Below, piece by piece: positions 53,051 through 60,812 of a stretch of 60,812 nt of DNA (the first letter of the stretch is position 1; every line of letters starts with the position of its first letter). The position numbers and the translations under genes are program-made. Origin of the DNA: Gemmatimonadota bacterium (GTDB taxonomy: Bacteria; Gemmatimonadota; Gemmatimonadetes; Palauibacterales; Palauibacteraceae). The notes beneath the pieces are model-generated. The model saw only the letters and a list, made by a program, of their open reading frames with translations, made no database searches and was not told the origin of the DNA. The stretch spans positions 1 to 60,812 of the forward strand of contig JAMJQL010000088.1 of NCBI GenBank assembly GCA_023554245.1, given 5' to 3'.

Positions 53051-53719
53051 TCAACGGAGGTCCGCGATCTCCTCGAGTGGCTTGCGGACCAGGTCGGGAA
53101 CCCTTGCGTCCTCCGCCGGATACCCCGTCACGAGCAGAAGAAAAGGCCGCTCGTTCTTCGGCCGCCCGAGGACCGAATTCAGAAAACCCATCGGGCTGGG
53201 CGTGTGAGTGAGCGTCACCAGTCCCGCCGAATGCAACGCGGCGATCAGAAATCCGGTCGCGATCCCGACCGACTCCTGGACGTAGTAGTGCTTCTCCCGG
53301 CTTCCGGCCTCGTCTTCGCCGTAGCGCCGGGCGAAGATCACGATCAGGCAGGGCGCGATTTCCAGAAACGGTTTGCTCGCATCCGTGCCGAGGGGCTCGA
53401 GTGCCGTCAGCCAGTCATCCGGAGCTCTCCCGCCATAGAATTCCCGCTCTTCCTTCTCGGCGGCGATCCGGATTTCTCGCTTCAAGGAGGGATCCCGGAC
53501 GGCCACGAAATGCCAGGGCTGCTTGTGAGCTCCGCTCGGCGCAGTGCCTGCCGTGCGAATGCAGTCCTCCACCACCCCTTCGGGAATCGGGCGGTCGGAG
53601 AACTCACGGACCGACCGCCTCCGGTCCATCAGAGCGAAGAAGTCGTGTGCGCGGCGCCGCATCTCTTCGGACGGTCTTTCGGACCAGCCCGATAGTCGAA
53701 CGAAGTTGCTCTCTCCCAT
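53051..53719 (-). CDS. FMN nitroreductase-fold enzyme, iodotyrosine deiodinase-like
   Basis: 222 residues from the ATG at 53719 with GGGAG 9 bases upstream. RRRSVREF and [18 protein letters not shown] form the FMN site; [29 protein letters not shown] and [12 protein letters not shown] are the same blocks seen in vertebrate iodotyrosine deiodinase. The active-site lid aligns without gaps and keeps Glu91, Tyr95 and Lys116, the three residues that hold the halotyrosine zwitterion. Predicted reductive dehalogenation of halotyrosine, or a close relative. Cytoplasmic. It diverges from the creatininase-fold gene across a 175-base gap in which I saw no clear promoter for this gene. Confidence 0.85.
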   Translation of the reverse strand: MGESNFVRLSGWSERPSEEMRRRAHDFFALMDRRRSVREFSDRPIPEGVVEDCIRTAGTAPSGAHKQPWHFVAVRDPSLKREIRIAAEKEEREFYGGRAPDDWLTALEPLGTDASKPFLEIAPCLIVIFARRYGEDEAGSREKHYYVQESVGIATGFLIAALHSAGLVTLTHTPSPMGFLNSVLGRPKNERPFLLLVTGYPAEDARVPDLVRKPLEEIADLR

Positions 53720-53894
53720 TCCCTGCTCGCTCCCACGCTCGCGGTCCGCATTCCGGCCGGTCCTCCATGTTGCAGGCACAGCCGCCAATCCAGACAGGAT
53801 TCGTGTTCGCGTGTCCGAGCGCCAGCCGAGCCCACCCCGGCGGATTCCGCGGGACGGCGGTTCCCTGTCTCGCAGGGTCCGCTAGATTGTCCCC

Positions 53895-54605
53895 GTGAAT
53901 CCGAATACGAATTCCCCGGCGAGCCTCGACCGGCTGAGCTGGACCGAAGCCGCCGACTGGTTCCGGCGCGACCCTCGCCTGCTGCTCCCCGTGGGGAGTT
54001 GTATTCAACACGGGCCGCACCTCCCGCTAGGCACGGACATGGTGATCGTCGAGCGATTGTCGAGCGACATCGCCGTCCGCACCGGCTTGCTTCTCGCACC
54101 CATGGTCTCGTACGGCGTCGCAGCGGACACGGATCGGGGGTATGCCGGAACCGCGTCCCTCGATCGAAAGACGCTTCACCGGGTGTTGAACGAGCTCGTG
54201 GACAGCTGGGGGCAGCAGGGACTGGGGGAGATCGTGCTCATCACGACCAACGGTTTCGCCAGGAACATCCAGGCGCTGGCAGCGGTCGTGGCGGAAACGG
54301 TCCGGGTGCGCTCGATCGACACGCATGCTCTGGACCTGTCACAGTTCCTTTCTCAGGGTAATGCTCCGGAGCGGGGAGGCGAGCTCGAGACCTCGCTCAT
54401 GCTCCACCTGGAGCCTGACCTGGTCCGGGAGGAGTGGATTCTGGACTCTCCGGGGACCTTACGGCCGGGCGCGGATCCGACGGTCTCAGCTCCAATGCCC
54501 GGGTCGCCCGGCGTCGTCGGACTCCCGTCGCTCGCCTCGCGCGAGAAGGGCCGGAGAATCTATGAGCACATGGTCGAGACGATTTCCACCAGACTGGAGA
54601 TCTGA
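53895..54605 (+). CDS. Creatininase-fold protein with degenerate metal site
   Basis: 236 residues from a GTG at 53895. The fold is clear: LLPVGSCIQHGPHLPLGTD, YGVAADTDRGYAGTASLD, GEIVLITTNGFARN, GELETSLMLHLEPDLV and LPSLASREKGRRIYEHM. In active members the first motif is GSxEQHGPH and the second NGHxxN; here the metal-ligand Glu is Ile37 and the His is Phe121. His39 and Asp48 remain. Predicted pseudoenzyme, or an enzyme with an altered site. No ribosome site; a TAGATT box lies 7 bases upstream. The next gene starts 4 bases after its stop. Confidence 0.85.
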   Translation: MNPNTNSPASLDRLSWTEAADWFRRDPRLLLPVGSCIQHGPHLPLGTDMVIVERLSSDIAVRTGLLLAPMVSYGVAADTDRGYAGTASLDRKTLHRVLNELVDSWGQQGLGEIVLITTNGFARNIQALAAVVAETVRVRSIDTHALDLSQFLSQGNAPERGGELETSLMLHLEPDLVREEWILDSPGTLRPGADPTVSAPMPGSPGVVGLPSLASREKGRRIYEHMVETISTRLEI

Positions 54606-54609
54606 ACAG

Positions 54610-55374
54610 GTGCCTTCCTTCCGAATGCTCCTGCTCGCCCTGACCGGGGTCGGGTCGTCATTCGGCATCGACTCCGCCAGCGCCCAGGATCCTTCGATGA
54701 TCGACGAAGGCCGGTTCGAGATCTCCGTGGGCGGAGCAGCGCGCGGCCAGGAGTCCTTTGCCATACGCCGGCAGGGTGAAGGTTTCATGGCGGTAGGCCG
54801 TTCGAGTCTCGAGGGGGCGGATCTTCTGCTGCAATCGGCCGAGATCGGGCTGCAAACGGACAGCCGATTCGTACCGGTTCGATACGAGTACAGGACGCTG
54901 CAGCGCCCGTCGTCGACCACGATCGCCGTTCGTACGGGAAGCCGGATTCGAGTGACGACATCGAATCGGGAAGGCGAGCGAATGACGGAGTTGCTGGCGG
55001 ACCGCGAGATGGTCCTTATTCAGACGGGCGTGGCGCACCATTATTGGTTTCTGATTCAGCGTTTCGGCGACGCCGAGGCGGGCACGGGAGGCACGGTGGA
55101 CGCGCTCGCACCGGGGGTCGTGAACCGATCGGCGATTCGCCTCGAATCGGTTGCGGACGTAGAGCTCACGCTGCCGGGGCGACCGGGAGTGCAAGCCAGA
55201 CGGTATGACATTCTCATGGGGGAGACGCGGCACATCGTGTGGACGGGCCGTCAATCCGGCAGGGTCCTGAGGGCCGAGATTCCGGAGCGATCCTGGACCG
55301 CAGTACGGCTTCTGGACCCCGCGAGCGGAGCAGCGGCACCCGACGACGACCCGGAAAGGGAGAATCAGCAATGA
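54610..55374 (+). CDS. Exported protein of unknown function
   Basis: 254 residues from a GTG at 54610 with GGAG 10 bases upstream; an ATG at 54625 is the alternative. A signal peptide ends at about SASAQ|DP. The mature part is beta-rich, with FEISVGGAARGQESFAIRRQ and VGRSSLEGADLLLQSAEIGLQ resembling periplasmic lipid- or carotenoid-binding barrels, but I cannot name a family. Acidic tail (DDDPEREN). Overlaps the next gene by 4 bases (ATGA), so these three genes look like one unit. Confidence 0.65.
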   Translation: MPSFRMLLLALTGVGSSFGIDSASAQDPSMIDEGRFEISVGGAARGQESFAIRRQGEGFMAVGRSSLEGADLLLQSAEIGLQTDSRFVPVRYEYRTLQRPSSTTIAVRTGSRIRVTTSNREGERMTELLADREMVLIQTGVAHHYWFLIQRFGDAEAGTGGTVDALAPGVVNRSAIRLESVADVELTLPGRPGVQARRYDILMGETRHIVWTGRQSGRVLRAEIPERSWTAVRLLDPASGAAAPDDDPERENQQ

Positions 55375-56087
55375 CAGAGACGAGAGGCCGGACGTCCGTG
55401 GATCACGTGGAGGCCGAGCCAACCCTTCCGTCGTTGCCGACGCGGATCGTGCAGGTCTTCCTTGCACCGGCGAAGCTGTTCGACGCACTCGCCGTGACGC
55501 CGAGGTGGATAGGCGCCGCACTCGTCGTCGTCGGTCTCGGGCTGGTCGTCCAGGCCCTGATACCGGTGGAACTGATACGCGAGATGGCGCTATCCGGGCT
55601 TCCCCCCGATGCCACCCCGGAGCAGGTCGCCGCGGTAGAGCAGTTCATGGGCGCCACCAATGTCATACGATGGGTCGCGACCGTCATCGTCCCGATACTT
55701 CTTATGCTATTCGTTTCAGGATTCATCCTGCTGATCTGGAATGCGGTTCTCGGGGGAGAACAGAAGTTCGCCGCCGTTCTGGCCTGCACCGCCCACTCCT
55801 ACATCGTCTGGGCGTTCGGAGGGCTCGTCACACTGCCGCTTCTCCTCGCGAGGCAGGATCTCCGAACCACTTTTTCCCTGCATCTGTTGACCCCGTTCCT
55901 CGAAACGAGCAGCTATCTTTACAGGTTCCTTGCCGGTCTGAACCTGTTCGGAATCTGGACGATGATCCTCCTGGGAATCGCCGTCAGCCGGCTGTATCCG
56001 AAGGTTTCGGCGGGAAACGCCTGCACCGTGATGGTCATGGCTTACGTGATCATGAAGGCGATCAGCGCCATCTTCGCGCCGGCGTGA
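55371..56087 (+). CDS. Yip1-family membrane protein
   Basis: 238 residues with GGGAG 8 bases before the ATG. A cytoplasmic start (PSLPTRIVQVFLAPAKLFDAL, the Yip1 amphipathic motif) is followed by about five membrane segments (IGAALVVVGLGLVVQALIPV, VATVIVPILLMLFVSGFILL, SYIVWAFGGLVTLPLLL, NLFGIWTMILLGIAV and a last one). Yip1 proteins often accompany transport or secretion genes; role here unknown. ATGA overlap with the exported protein; 189 bases before the adaptor gene. Confidence 0.8.
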   Translation: MTETRGRTSVDHVEAEPTLPSLPTRIVQVFLAPAKLFDALAVTPRWIGAALVVVGLGLVVQALIPVELIREMALSGLPPDATPEQVAAVEQFMGATNVIRWVATVIVPILLMLFVSGFILLIWNAVLGGEQKFAAVLACTAHSYIVWAFGGLVTLPLLLARQDLRTTFSLHLLTPFLETSSYLYRFLAGLNLFGIWTMILLGIAVSRLYPKVSAGNACTVMVMAYVIMKAISAIFAPA

Positions 56088-56276
56088 TCGCCGGAACCCG
56101 AGATCGTCGCTGAACGGTGAGAAGCTCCCGGGTGTTAGTCCCGGCGGAGGGCGGTTCGAGACGTCGGCGGTGGCGATGCCCGCGAAACCGATCGTCGCCT
56201 GCCGTCGTAGGGGAGAGCGATCGCCGCCGGGTCGAGTGCGGCGCTCTCCGTATTCCATAACCAGCGAAAGAACCGA

Positions 56277-57554
56277 ATGTCACGCGGAAAGAAGATCCTG
56301 ATCGGCGTCGGCGTCGCCGCCGTGCTCGTCATCATGGCGATCGCTGCCCTGCGCGGCGGTCGGAGCGACGCCGTGGAAGTGCGCGTCGAAGAGGTGGGGC
56401 GCAGGAATCTGGTCGCTCGCGTCTCGGCGACAGGCTACATAGAGCCCGAGCGCCTCGTGGACATCAGCGCCGATGTATCCGGCCGGGTCGTGGAGTTGAA
56501 CGTCGAGGAGGGAGATGAGGTCGAGGAGGGAGACCTCCTGCTGGTCATCGATCCGGCCCGATTCGAAGCTGCTGTGGATCGTGCCGAGGCCGGACTCGCC
56601 GAGGCCTCGGCCCGGGAAGCCCAGGCGAGAGGCAACTACCTGCAGGCTCAGCGGGACTGGGAAAGAATCCGGGACCTGAAAGGACGGCTTCCGGAGATGG
56701 TCACGGATAGCGAGTTCGAGACCATGCGCACGACCGCGGAGGTTCAGGAAGCTCTGTGGGAGTCGGGCCGTCACGCCGTGGAGATGGCACGTGCCGGATT
56801 GAAGGAGGCCCGGGACAACCTGGCAAAGACGGTCATTCGTGCGCCCATGAGCGGTCGCGTCACGCGGCTGAATGTAGAAAAGGGCGAGACGGCGATCGTC
56901 GGGACGATGAATAATCCGGGCAGCCTGCTGATCACGGTGGCTGATCTCTCGGTAATGGAAGCGGTCATCGAGGTGGATGAGACCGATGTCCCGGACATCA
57001 CCATCGGAGATTCCGTCTCTGTCACCGTGGATGCCTTCCCCGATCGGGAGTTCGTAGGTCGCGTAACCAAAATCGGGAACAGCTCCATCCGGCCGAGAAG
57101 CCAGCAGGTCTCGAGCTCGGATCAGGCGATCGATTTCGAGATCCGGGTCACGCTCGAGGACGCCGAGGTGGAACTGCGCCCTGATCTCTCGGCTTCAGCC
57201 GATGTGATCACGGACGTCCGACCCGATGCGATGGCCATCCCGATCATTGCACTGACCCTGATGGACCCGGGCGAGTTCGAGAAAATGCCGAACGAGCTGG
57301 AGGGGGAGAGCGCCTCGGCTGAGTCGGAGGATCCCGACGAGCCGATCGAAGGGGTGTTCGTGGTTGCGGATGGTCTGGCACGCTTCCGACCCGTCGAGGT
57401 AGGCGTGGCGGGCGACGCCTACTTCGAGGTTCTGTCCGGGCTCGAAGAGGGGGAGACCATCGTATCCGGCACCTACCAGGTGATCCGGGATCTCAACGAC
57501 GGAGACGCGGTGCAGGTCTCCGAGGCCGACAGCGCCAGGGCCGACAGCGAATGA
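56277..57554 (+). CDS. MacA-type periplasmic adaptor (HlyD/RND membrane fusion family)
   Basis: 425 residues. N-terminal membrane anchor (about 6-25), biotinyl-lipoyl halves ([38 protein letters not shown] and [21 protein letters not shown]), an alpha-hairpin between them, then beta-barrel and membrane-proximal domains. It links the MacB-like transporter to an outer membrane channel. First gene of an operon with the ATPase; its stop overlaps the next ATG. Confidence 0.92.
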   Translation: MSRGKKILIGVGVAAVLVIMAIAALRGGRSDAVEVRVEEVGRRNLVARVSATGYIEPERLVDISADVSGRVVELNVEEGDEVEEGDLLLVIDPARFEAAVDRAEAGLAEASAREAQARGNYLQAQRDWERIRDLKGRLPEMVTDSEFETMRTTAEVQEALWESGRHAVEMARAGLKEARDNLAKTVIRAPMSGRVTRLNVEKGETAIVGTMNNPGSLLITVADLSVMEAVIEVDETDVPDITIGDSVSVTVDAFPDREFVGRVTKIGNSSIRPRSQQVSSSDQAIDFEIRVTLEDAEVELRPDLSASADVITDVRPDAMAIPIIALTLMDPGEFEKMPNELEGESASAESEDPDEPIEGVFVVADGLARFRPVEVGVAGDAYFEVLSGLEEGETIVSGTYQVIRDLNDGDAVQVSEADSARADSE

Positions 57555-58291
57555 ACGGGGAACAGCGGATGCAGACGAACGCGAACGAGGTCATCATCGA
57601 GACCCACGGGCTCACCAAGCTCTATCAGATGGGTTCGGAGACGATTCACGCGCTGGCCGGCGTCGACATGCAGATCCGTCGAAACGAGTACATCGCGATC
57701 ATGGGCCCATCGGGCTCCGGCAAGTCGACTCTCATGAACCTGATCGGCTGCCTCGATACGCCTACGGACGGGGAGTACATCCTGAATGGAACGCCTGTTC
57801 AGGGACTCGACGACGACGAGCTCGCGAGAATTCGCAATCGGGAGATCGGCTTTGTCTTTCAGACCTTCAATCTGCTGCCCCGTGCCAGCGCCCTGCACAA
57901 CGTCGAGCTTCCGCTTATCTACGCTGGAATCCCGGCGAAGGAGCGGCAGGAGAAGGCGAGGAACGCTCTCGCGACCGTGGATCTCGCCGACCGGACCCAC
58001 CACAAGCCGAACGAGCTGTCGGGCGGGCAGCGACAGAGAGTCGCCATCGCCCGGGCGCTGGTGAACGACCCATCGATCCTGCTGGCCGACGAGCCCACGG
58101 GGAATCTCGACTCCAAGACTTCCGAGGAGATCATGAAGGTGTTCGAGGAGCTGCACGCCTCCGGGCAGACGATCATCATGGTGACCCACGAGCACGACAT
58201 CTCCGAGCGGGCCCAGCGGGTCGTGACCCTGCGGGACGGCCTGATCGAATCGCACGACGCAAAGGCGGACGGCCTGATGGCCGGGGTCTGA
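57551..58291 (+). CDS. MacB/LolD-type ABC transporter ATPase
   Basis: 246 residues. Walker [14 protein letters not shown]-loop [12 protein letters not shown], signature [15 protein letters not shown], Walker [14 protein letters not shown] and switch His VTHEHD. The LxxAxNVELP pattern ([13 protein letters not shown]) is that of the MacB and LolD class, which move substrates outward by mechanotransmission. Starts at 57551 (ATGA overlap) or at the ATG 57569, which has a better GGAAC site. Confidence 0.94.
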   Translation: MNGEQRMQTNANEVIIETHGLTKLYQMGSETIHALAGVDMQIRRNEYIAIMGPSGSGKSTLMNLIGCLDTPTDGEYILNGTPVQGLDDDELARIRNREIGFVFQTFNLLPRASALHNVELPLIYAGIPAKERQEKARNALATVDLADRTHHKPNELSGGQRQRVAIARALVNDPSILLADEPTGNLDSKTSEEIMKVFEELHASGQTIIMVTHEHDISERAQRVVTLRDGLIESHDAKADGLMAGV

Positions 58292-58316
58292 GCGGGACGG
58301 CGGAAGAGCGCGCGCC

Positions 58317-59561
58317 GTGTTCGTCCTGGAAGGGATCTGGATCGCACTCCAGCAGGTCTGGGCTCACAAGCTGAAGTCCGCGTTCACCCTGATCGGCGTG
58401 ATCATCGGGATCACATTCCTCATCGCCGTGATCACCGTCGTGGAGGGAATGAACCGGTACGTCCAGGAGGACTTCGCCGGATCCCTGTTCGGGGTCAACA
58501 CGTTCACGGTCGTGCGTCGCAGCCGGATCTCGACCGGCGCCGAGACGCAGGAGCGCCGACGGGAGCAGGCACGGAATCCAGATCTCACGCTGCACGACGT
58601 GCAGGTGGTCCGGAGCGCCGTACCAGACGCCTGGCGGCTCGCCTACAGCTCCGACCGCGGCTTCGACGAGGTCAGCTACAAAGACCGCAGACGGAGGAAT
58701 ATCCGCCTCATCGGGGCCTCGGAGGGCTACGAGGCGTTGCAGGGCTGGGAGGTGACCCGCGGGCGAGGCCTGACACCGCTGGACGAGCGACGTGGTCTCA
58801 AGGTCGCCGTAATCGGTGCGGAGATCGAGGAGAAGCTGTTCCCCGGACTCGACCCGATCGGGAAGGAGATTCGCATCGGGTCACAGCGCTTCGAGGTTGT
58901 CGGCGTGTGGGACAAGCAGGGAGGCCTGTTCGGCAACATCCGGGACGCCTCCATCCTGCTTCCGTTCTCGGTTTACCGGCAGACCTTCGCCCGCGATCCA
59001 TCCGACGTGGACCAGATCAGCGTCAAGATGCGCAGCCTGGAGGAGATGGAGGCCGCCCAGCTCGCCGTCGAGGGAGCGCTGCGAGCGGATCGCGGTCTCC
59101 GGCCCGGCGATGAGAACAGCTTCTGGATCGAAACTTCCAGCGAACTGCTGGACACCTGGGACAAGATCGTGCGTGTGCTGTTCGCCGCGATCCCGGGGCT
59201 GGTCTCGATCTCGCTGGTCGTCGGAGGGATCGTGATCATGAACATCATGCTGCTCTCCGTAGCCGGTCGGGTCCGCGAGATCGGAATCCGGAAGGCGGTT
59301 GGCGCGAGACGGCGGGACATTCTCATTCAGTTCCTCGCCGAATCCTCCACCCTGTCCATCGTCGGCGCGTCGATCGGGATCCTGCTCGGCATCGGGATCG
59401 GCAAGGGAGTGGAAGCGTTCACCCCGATGCCCGCTTCGGTTCCGCCGTGGGGCATCGCGCTCGCGCTGACCCTTGGAGTGCTCGTCGGCGTCGGCTCCGG
59501 GCTGTATCCGGCCTACCGGGCCGCCAAGCAGGACCCGATCGTGGCGCTGCGCAGTGAGTAG
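58317..59561 (+). CDS. FtsX/MacB-type permease, first copy
   Basis: 414 residues from a GTG at 58317 with GGAAGAG upstream. Membrane segment 1 (FTLIGVIIGITFLIAVITVV), a large periplasmic domain (about 50-280), then three C-terminal membrane segments ending with a family tail (LYPAYRAAKQDPIVALRSE). Family motifs MNIMLLSVAGRVREIGIRKAVGARRRDIL. Pairs with the second permease; both follow one ATPase. Confidence 0.92.
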   Translation: MFVLEGIWIALQQVWAHKLKSAFTLIGVIIGITFLIAVITVVEGMNRYVQEDFAGSLFGVNTFTVVRRSRISTGAETQERRREQARNPDLTLHDVQVVRSAVPDAWRLAYSSDRGFDEVSYKDRRRRNIRLIGASEGYEALQGWEVTRGRGLTPLDERRGLKVAVIGAEIEEKLFPGLDPIGKEIRIGSQRFEVVGVWDKQGGLFGNIRDASILLPFSVYRQTFARDPSDVDQISVKMRSLEEMEAAQLAVEGALRADRGLRPGDENSFWIETSSELLDTWDKIVRVLFAAIPGLVSISLVVGGIVIMNIMLLSVAGRVREIGIRKAVGARRRDILIQFLAESSTLSIVGASIGILLGIGIGKGVEAFTPMPASVPPWGIALALTLGVLVGVGSGLYPAYRAAKQDPIVALRSE

Positions 59562-59574
59562 GCGAAAGCGGGGC

Positions 59575-60812
59575 ATGGGTCTCGCGGCGACCCTGCGCGA
59601 AGGACTGCGGGTCGCCTTCGATTCGCTGAACGCCAACAAGGTGCGAAGCGGCCTCACCATCCTCGGCGTCGCGATCGGCGTCCTCGTGGTCATGGCGATG
59701 GCGGCCGTCGTGCAGGGAATGAACGACAGCTTCAGCGACGCGCTGTCGGCGGGCGGTATGACGACGTTTTACGTCTTTCACGCGCCGGTCGGAGGCGGTG
59801 GCATCAGCACCGGATTGGAGGAAGAAGAAAACGAGTTCTTCAAGAATCCGCCGCTCGACCCGGCCTGGGCCGAGGAGCTGAACGCCCTCCCGGGCATCAA
59901 ACGAGTCAGCGCCCTCGCCGATCTAGGCAGTATGGGATTCCACGCATCGGCCGATGGCGAGGACGTGCGGATCAGCCTTTACGCGGTGGGGGCCAGCTAT
60001 CTCGAGATCGACGACGGCGACGTGGCGGACGGACGCTGGTTCACCGAGATCGAGGACGCCCGCCGAACGGCGGTGGCCGTCATCGACTCGCAGGTCGCGC
60101 TCGACCTGTTCGGCGGAGTGGACCCGATCGGCAAGAAAATCACGATCGGGCGGCCGGGACGCAGGAACGCCCAGTTCGAGGTGATCGGTATCTACCGGAA
60201 GCCGGCGAACGTCTTCGCCAGTCTCGCCAGCCACTGGGTGTTCATCCCGTTCCCGGCGGCGATGAAGAACCTCGACCTGTGGAGCCGGATGATCGCTTTC
60301 ACCGTCCAACCGGACGAAGGCGTTCCGCTGGAGGAAGCGATCGACGTCGTCCGCGGCTCGATGAGACAGATCCGGGGTCTTTCACCGGGGGACGAGGACA
60401 ACTTCGAGGTCATCACCCAGGACGAGTTCATAGAACTGTGGGACAAGCTCACAGGCGTTCTGTTCGCGGTGATGGTCGCTCTCTCCGGGGTGGGACTGAT
60501 GGTCGGCGGGATCGGGGTAATCGGGATCATGATGATCTCGGTGACGGAGCGGACGAGGGAAATCGGTCTGCGGAAGGCGATGGGCGCCCGGCGCCGTGAC
60601 CTGCTTCTTCAGTTCCTCGTGGAAGCGGCGACCCTGACCGCCGTCGGTGGGGCGATCGGGATGGTGCTCGGCGGAATCGTGGTATCGCTGGTCACGAAGT
60701 TCACGCCCATCCCTGCCTCGGTCCCGCTCTGGGCGATCGGCGTGGCGCTCGCGGCCTCGATCTTCACCGGCGTAGGTTTCGGCCTGTATCCGGCGGCCCG
60801 AGGCGCGACCCT
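59575..60812 (+). CDS. FtsX/MacB-type permease, second copy (cut by window edge)
   Basis: About 412 residues before the window ends; only the last few residues are missing. Membrane segment 1 (LTILGVAIGVLVVMAMAAVV), periplasmic domain, and the C-terminal three-segment block with IMMISVTERTREIGLRKAMGARRRDLL. ATG at 59575; an in-frame GTG at 59554 overlaps the previous stop and is also possible. Weakly similar to the first copy, so the pair probably forms a heterodimer. Confidence 0.9.
   Translation, partial: MGLAATLREGLRVAFDSLNANKVRSGLTILGVAIGVLVVMAMAAVVQGMNDSFSDALSAGGMTTFYVFHAPVGGGGISTGLEEEENEFFKNPPLDPAWAEELNALPGIKRVSALADLGSMGFHASADGEDVRISLYAVGASYLEIDDGDVADGRWFTEIEDARRTAVAVIDSQVALDLFGGVDPIGKKITIGRPGRRNAQFEVIGIYRKPANVFASLASHWVFIPFPAAMKNLDLWSRMIAFTVQPDEGVPLEEAIDVVRGSMRQIRGLSPGDEDNFEVITQDEFIELWDKLTGVLFAVMVALSGVGLMVGGIGVIGIMMISVTERTREIGLRKAMGARRRDLLLQFLVEAATLTAVGGAIGMVLGGIVVSLVTKFTPIPASVPLWAIGVALAASIFTGVGFGLYPAARGAT

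Noticed and set aside
1-60812. CRISPR arrays, insertion sequences, integrase or attachment sites
   Set aside because: No repeat-spacer pattern, transposase or integrase sequence and no terminal inverted repeats were seen; the region is core chromosome.

Overview
The window is a dense, GC-rich stretch of bacterial chromosome with no phage, insertion sequence or CRISPR signal. It carries Gram-negative envelope genes (TonB/ExbB/ExbD, LspA, a DAP-type MurE), a short RpoD-like sigma factor, an IleRS2-type isoleucyl-tRNA synthetase, a c-di-AMP cyclase next to folP, DivIVA and a small DUF3098-like membrane protein. This mix fits an FCB-group relative, most likely Gemmatimonadota. That placement is inference from gene content only. 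GTG and TTG starts are frequent, and most genes overlap or lie within 20 bases of a neighbour. No gene-free stretch exceeds 300 bases: the largest are 21766-22062 (297 bases) and 47863-48075 (213 bases).

Minus strand, 21857 down to 1: a complete division and cell wall (dcw) operon, mraZ-rsmH-ftsL-ftsI-murE-murF-mraY-murD-ftsW-murG-murC-murB-ftsQ-ftsA-ftsZ, followed without a clear break by an M23 endopeptidase, a von Willebrand-type membrane protein, ftsY and the start of recG. Upstream of mraZ lies a promoter with four TGGGN repeats spaced exactly 10 bp, the expected operator for MraZ itself.

Minus strand, 47862 down to 22063, in consecutive transcription units: thpR, an unknown anchored protein, lepB and a sigma factor; rplM-rpsI-rpsB from a TTGACA promoter with a possible leader peptide, ending at a terminator; tsf-pyrH-frr-orf92-tilS-hpt-ftsH-folP-cdaA; exbB-exbD-exbD-tonB from its own promoter, ending at a terminator; yggS-divIVA-ileS-dksA-lspA-rluD-peptidase-DUF3098-like gene-tRNA-Val; and a TPR protein ending at a terminator.

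Right part, 48076-60812: queD-like, pabB and pabA on the plus strand; comM, a membrane protein and an iodotyrosine-deiodinase-like nitroreductase on the minus strand; then, on the plus strand, a creatininase-fold protein with lost metal ligands, an exported protein, a Yip1 membrane protein, and a MacA/MacB-type export system (adaptor, ATPase, two permeases), the last cut by the window end.

No large novel system stands out. The points most worth following are the deiodinase-like enzyme with all three lid residues, the GxHH form of the HIGH motif in IleRS, the degenerate creatininase and its partner genes, a leader reading frame coupled to rplM, and the clean MraZ operator.
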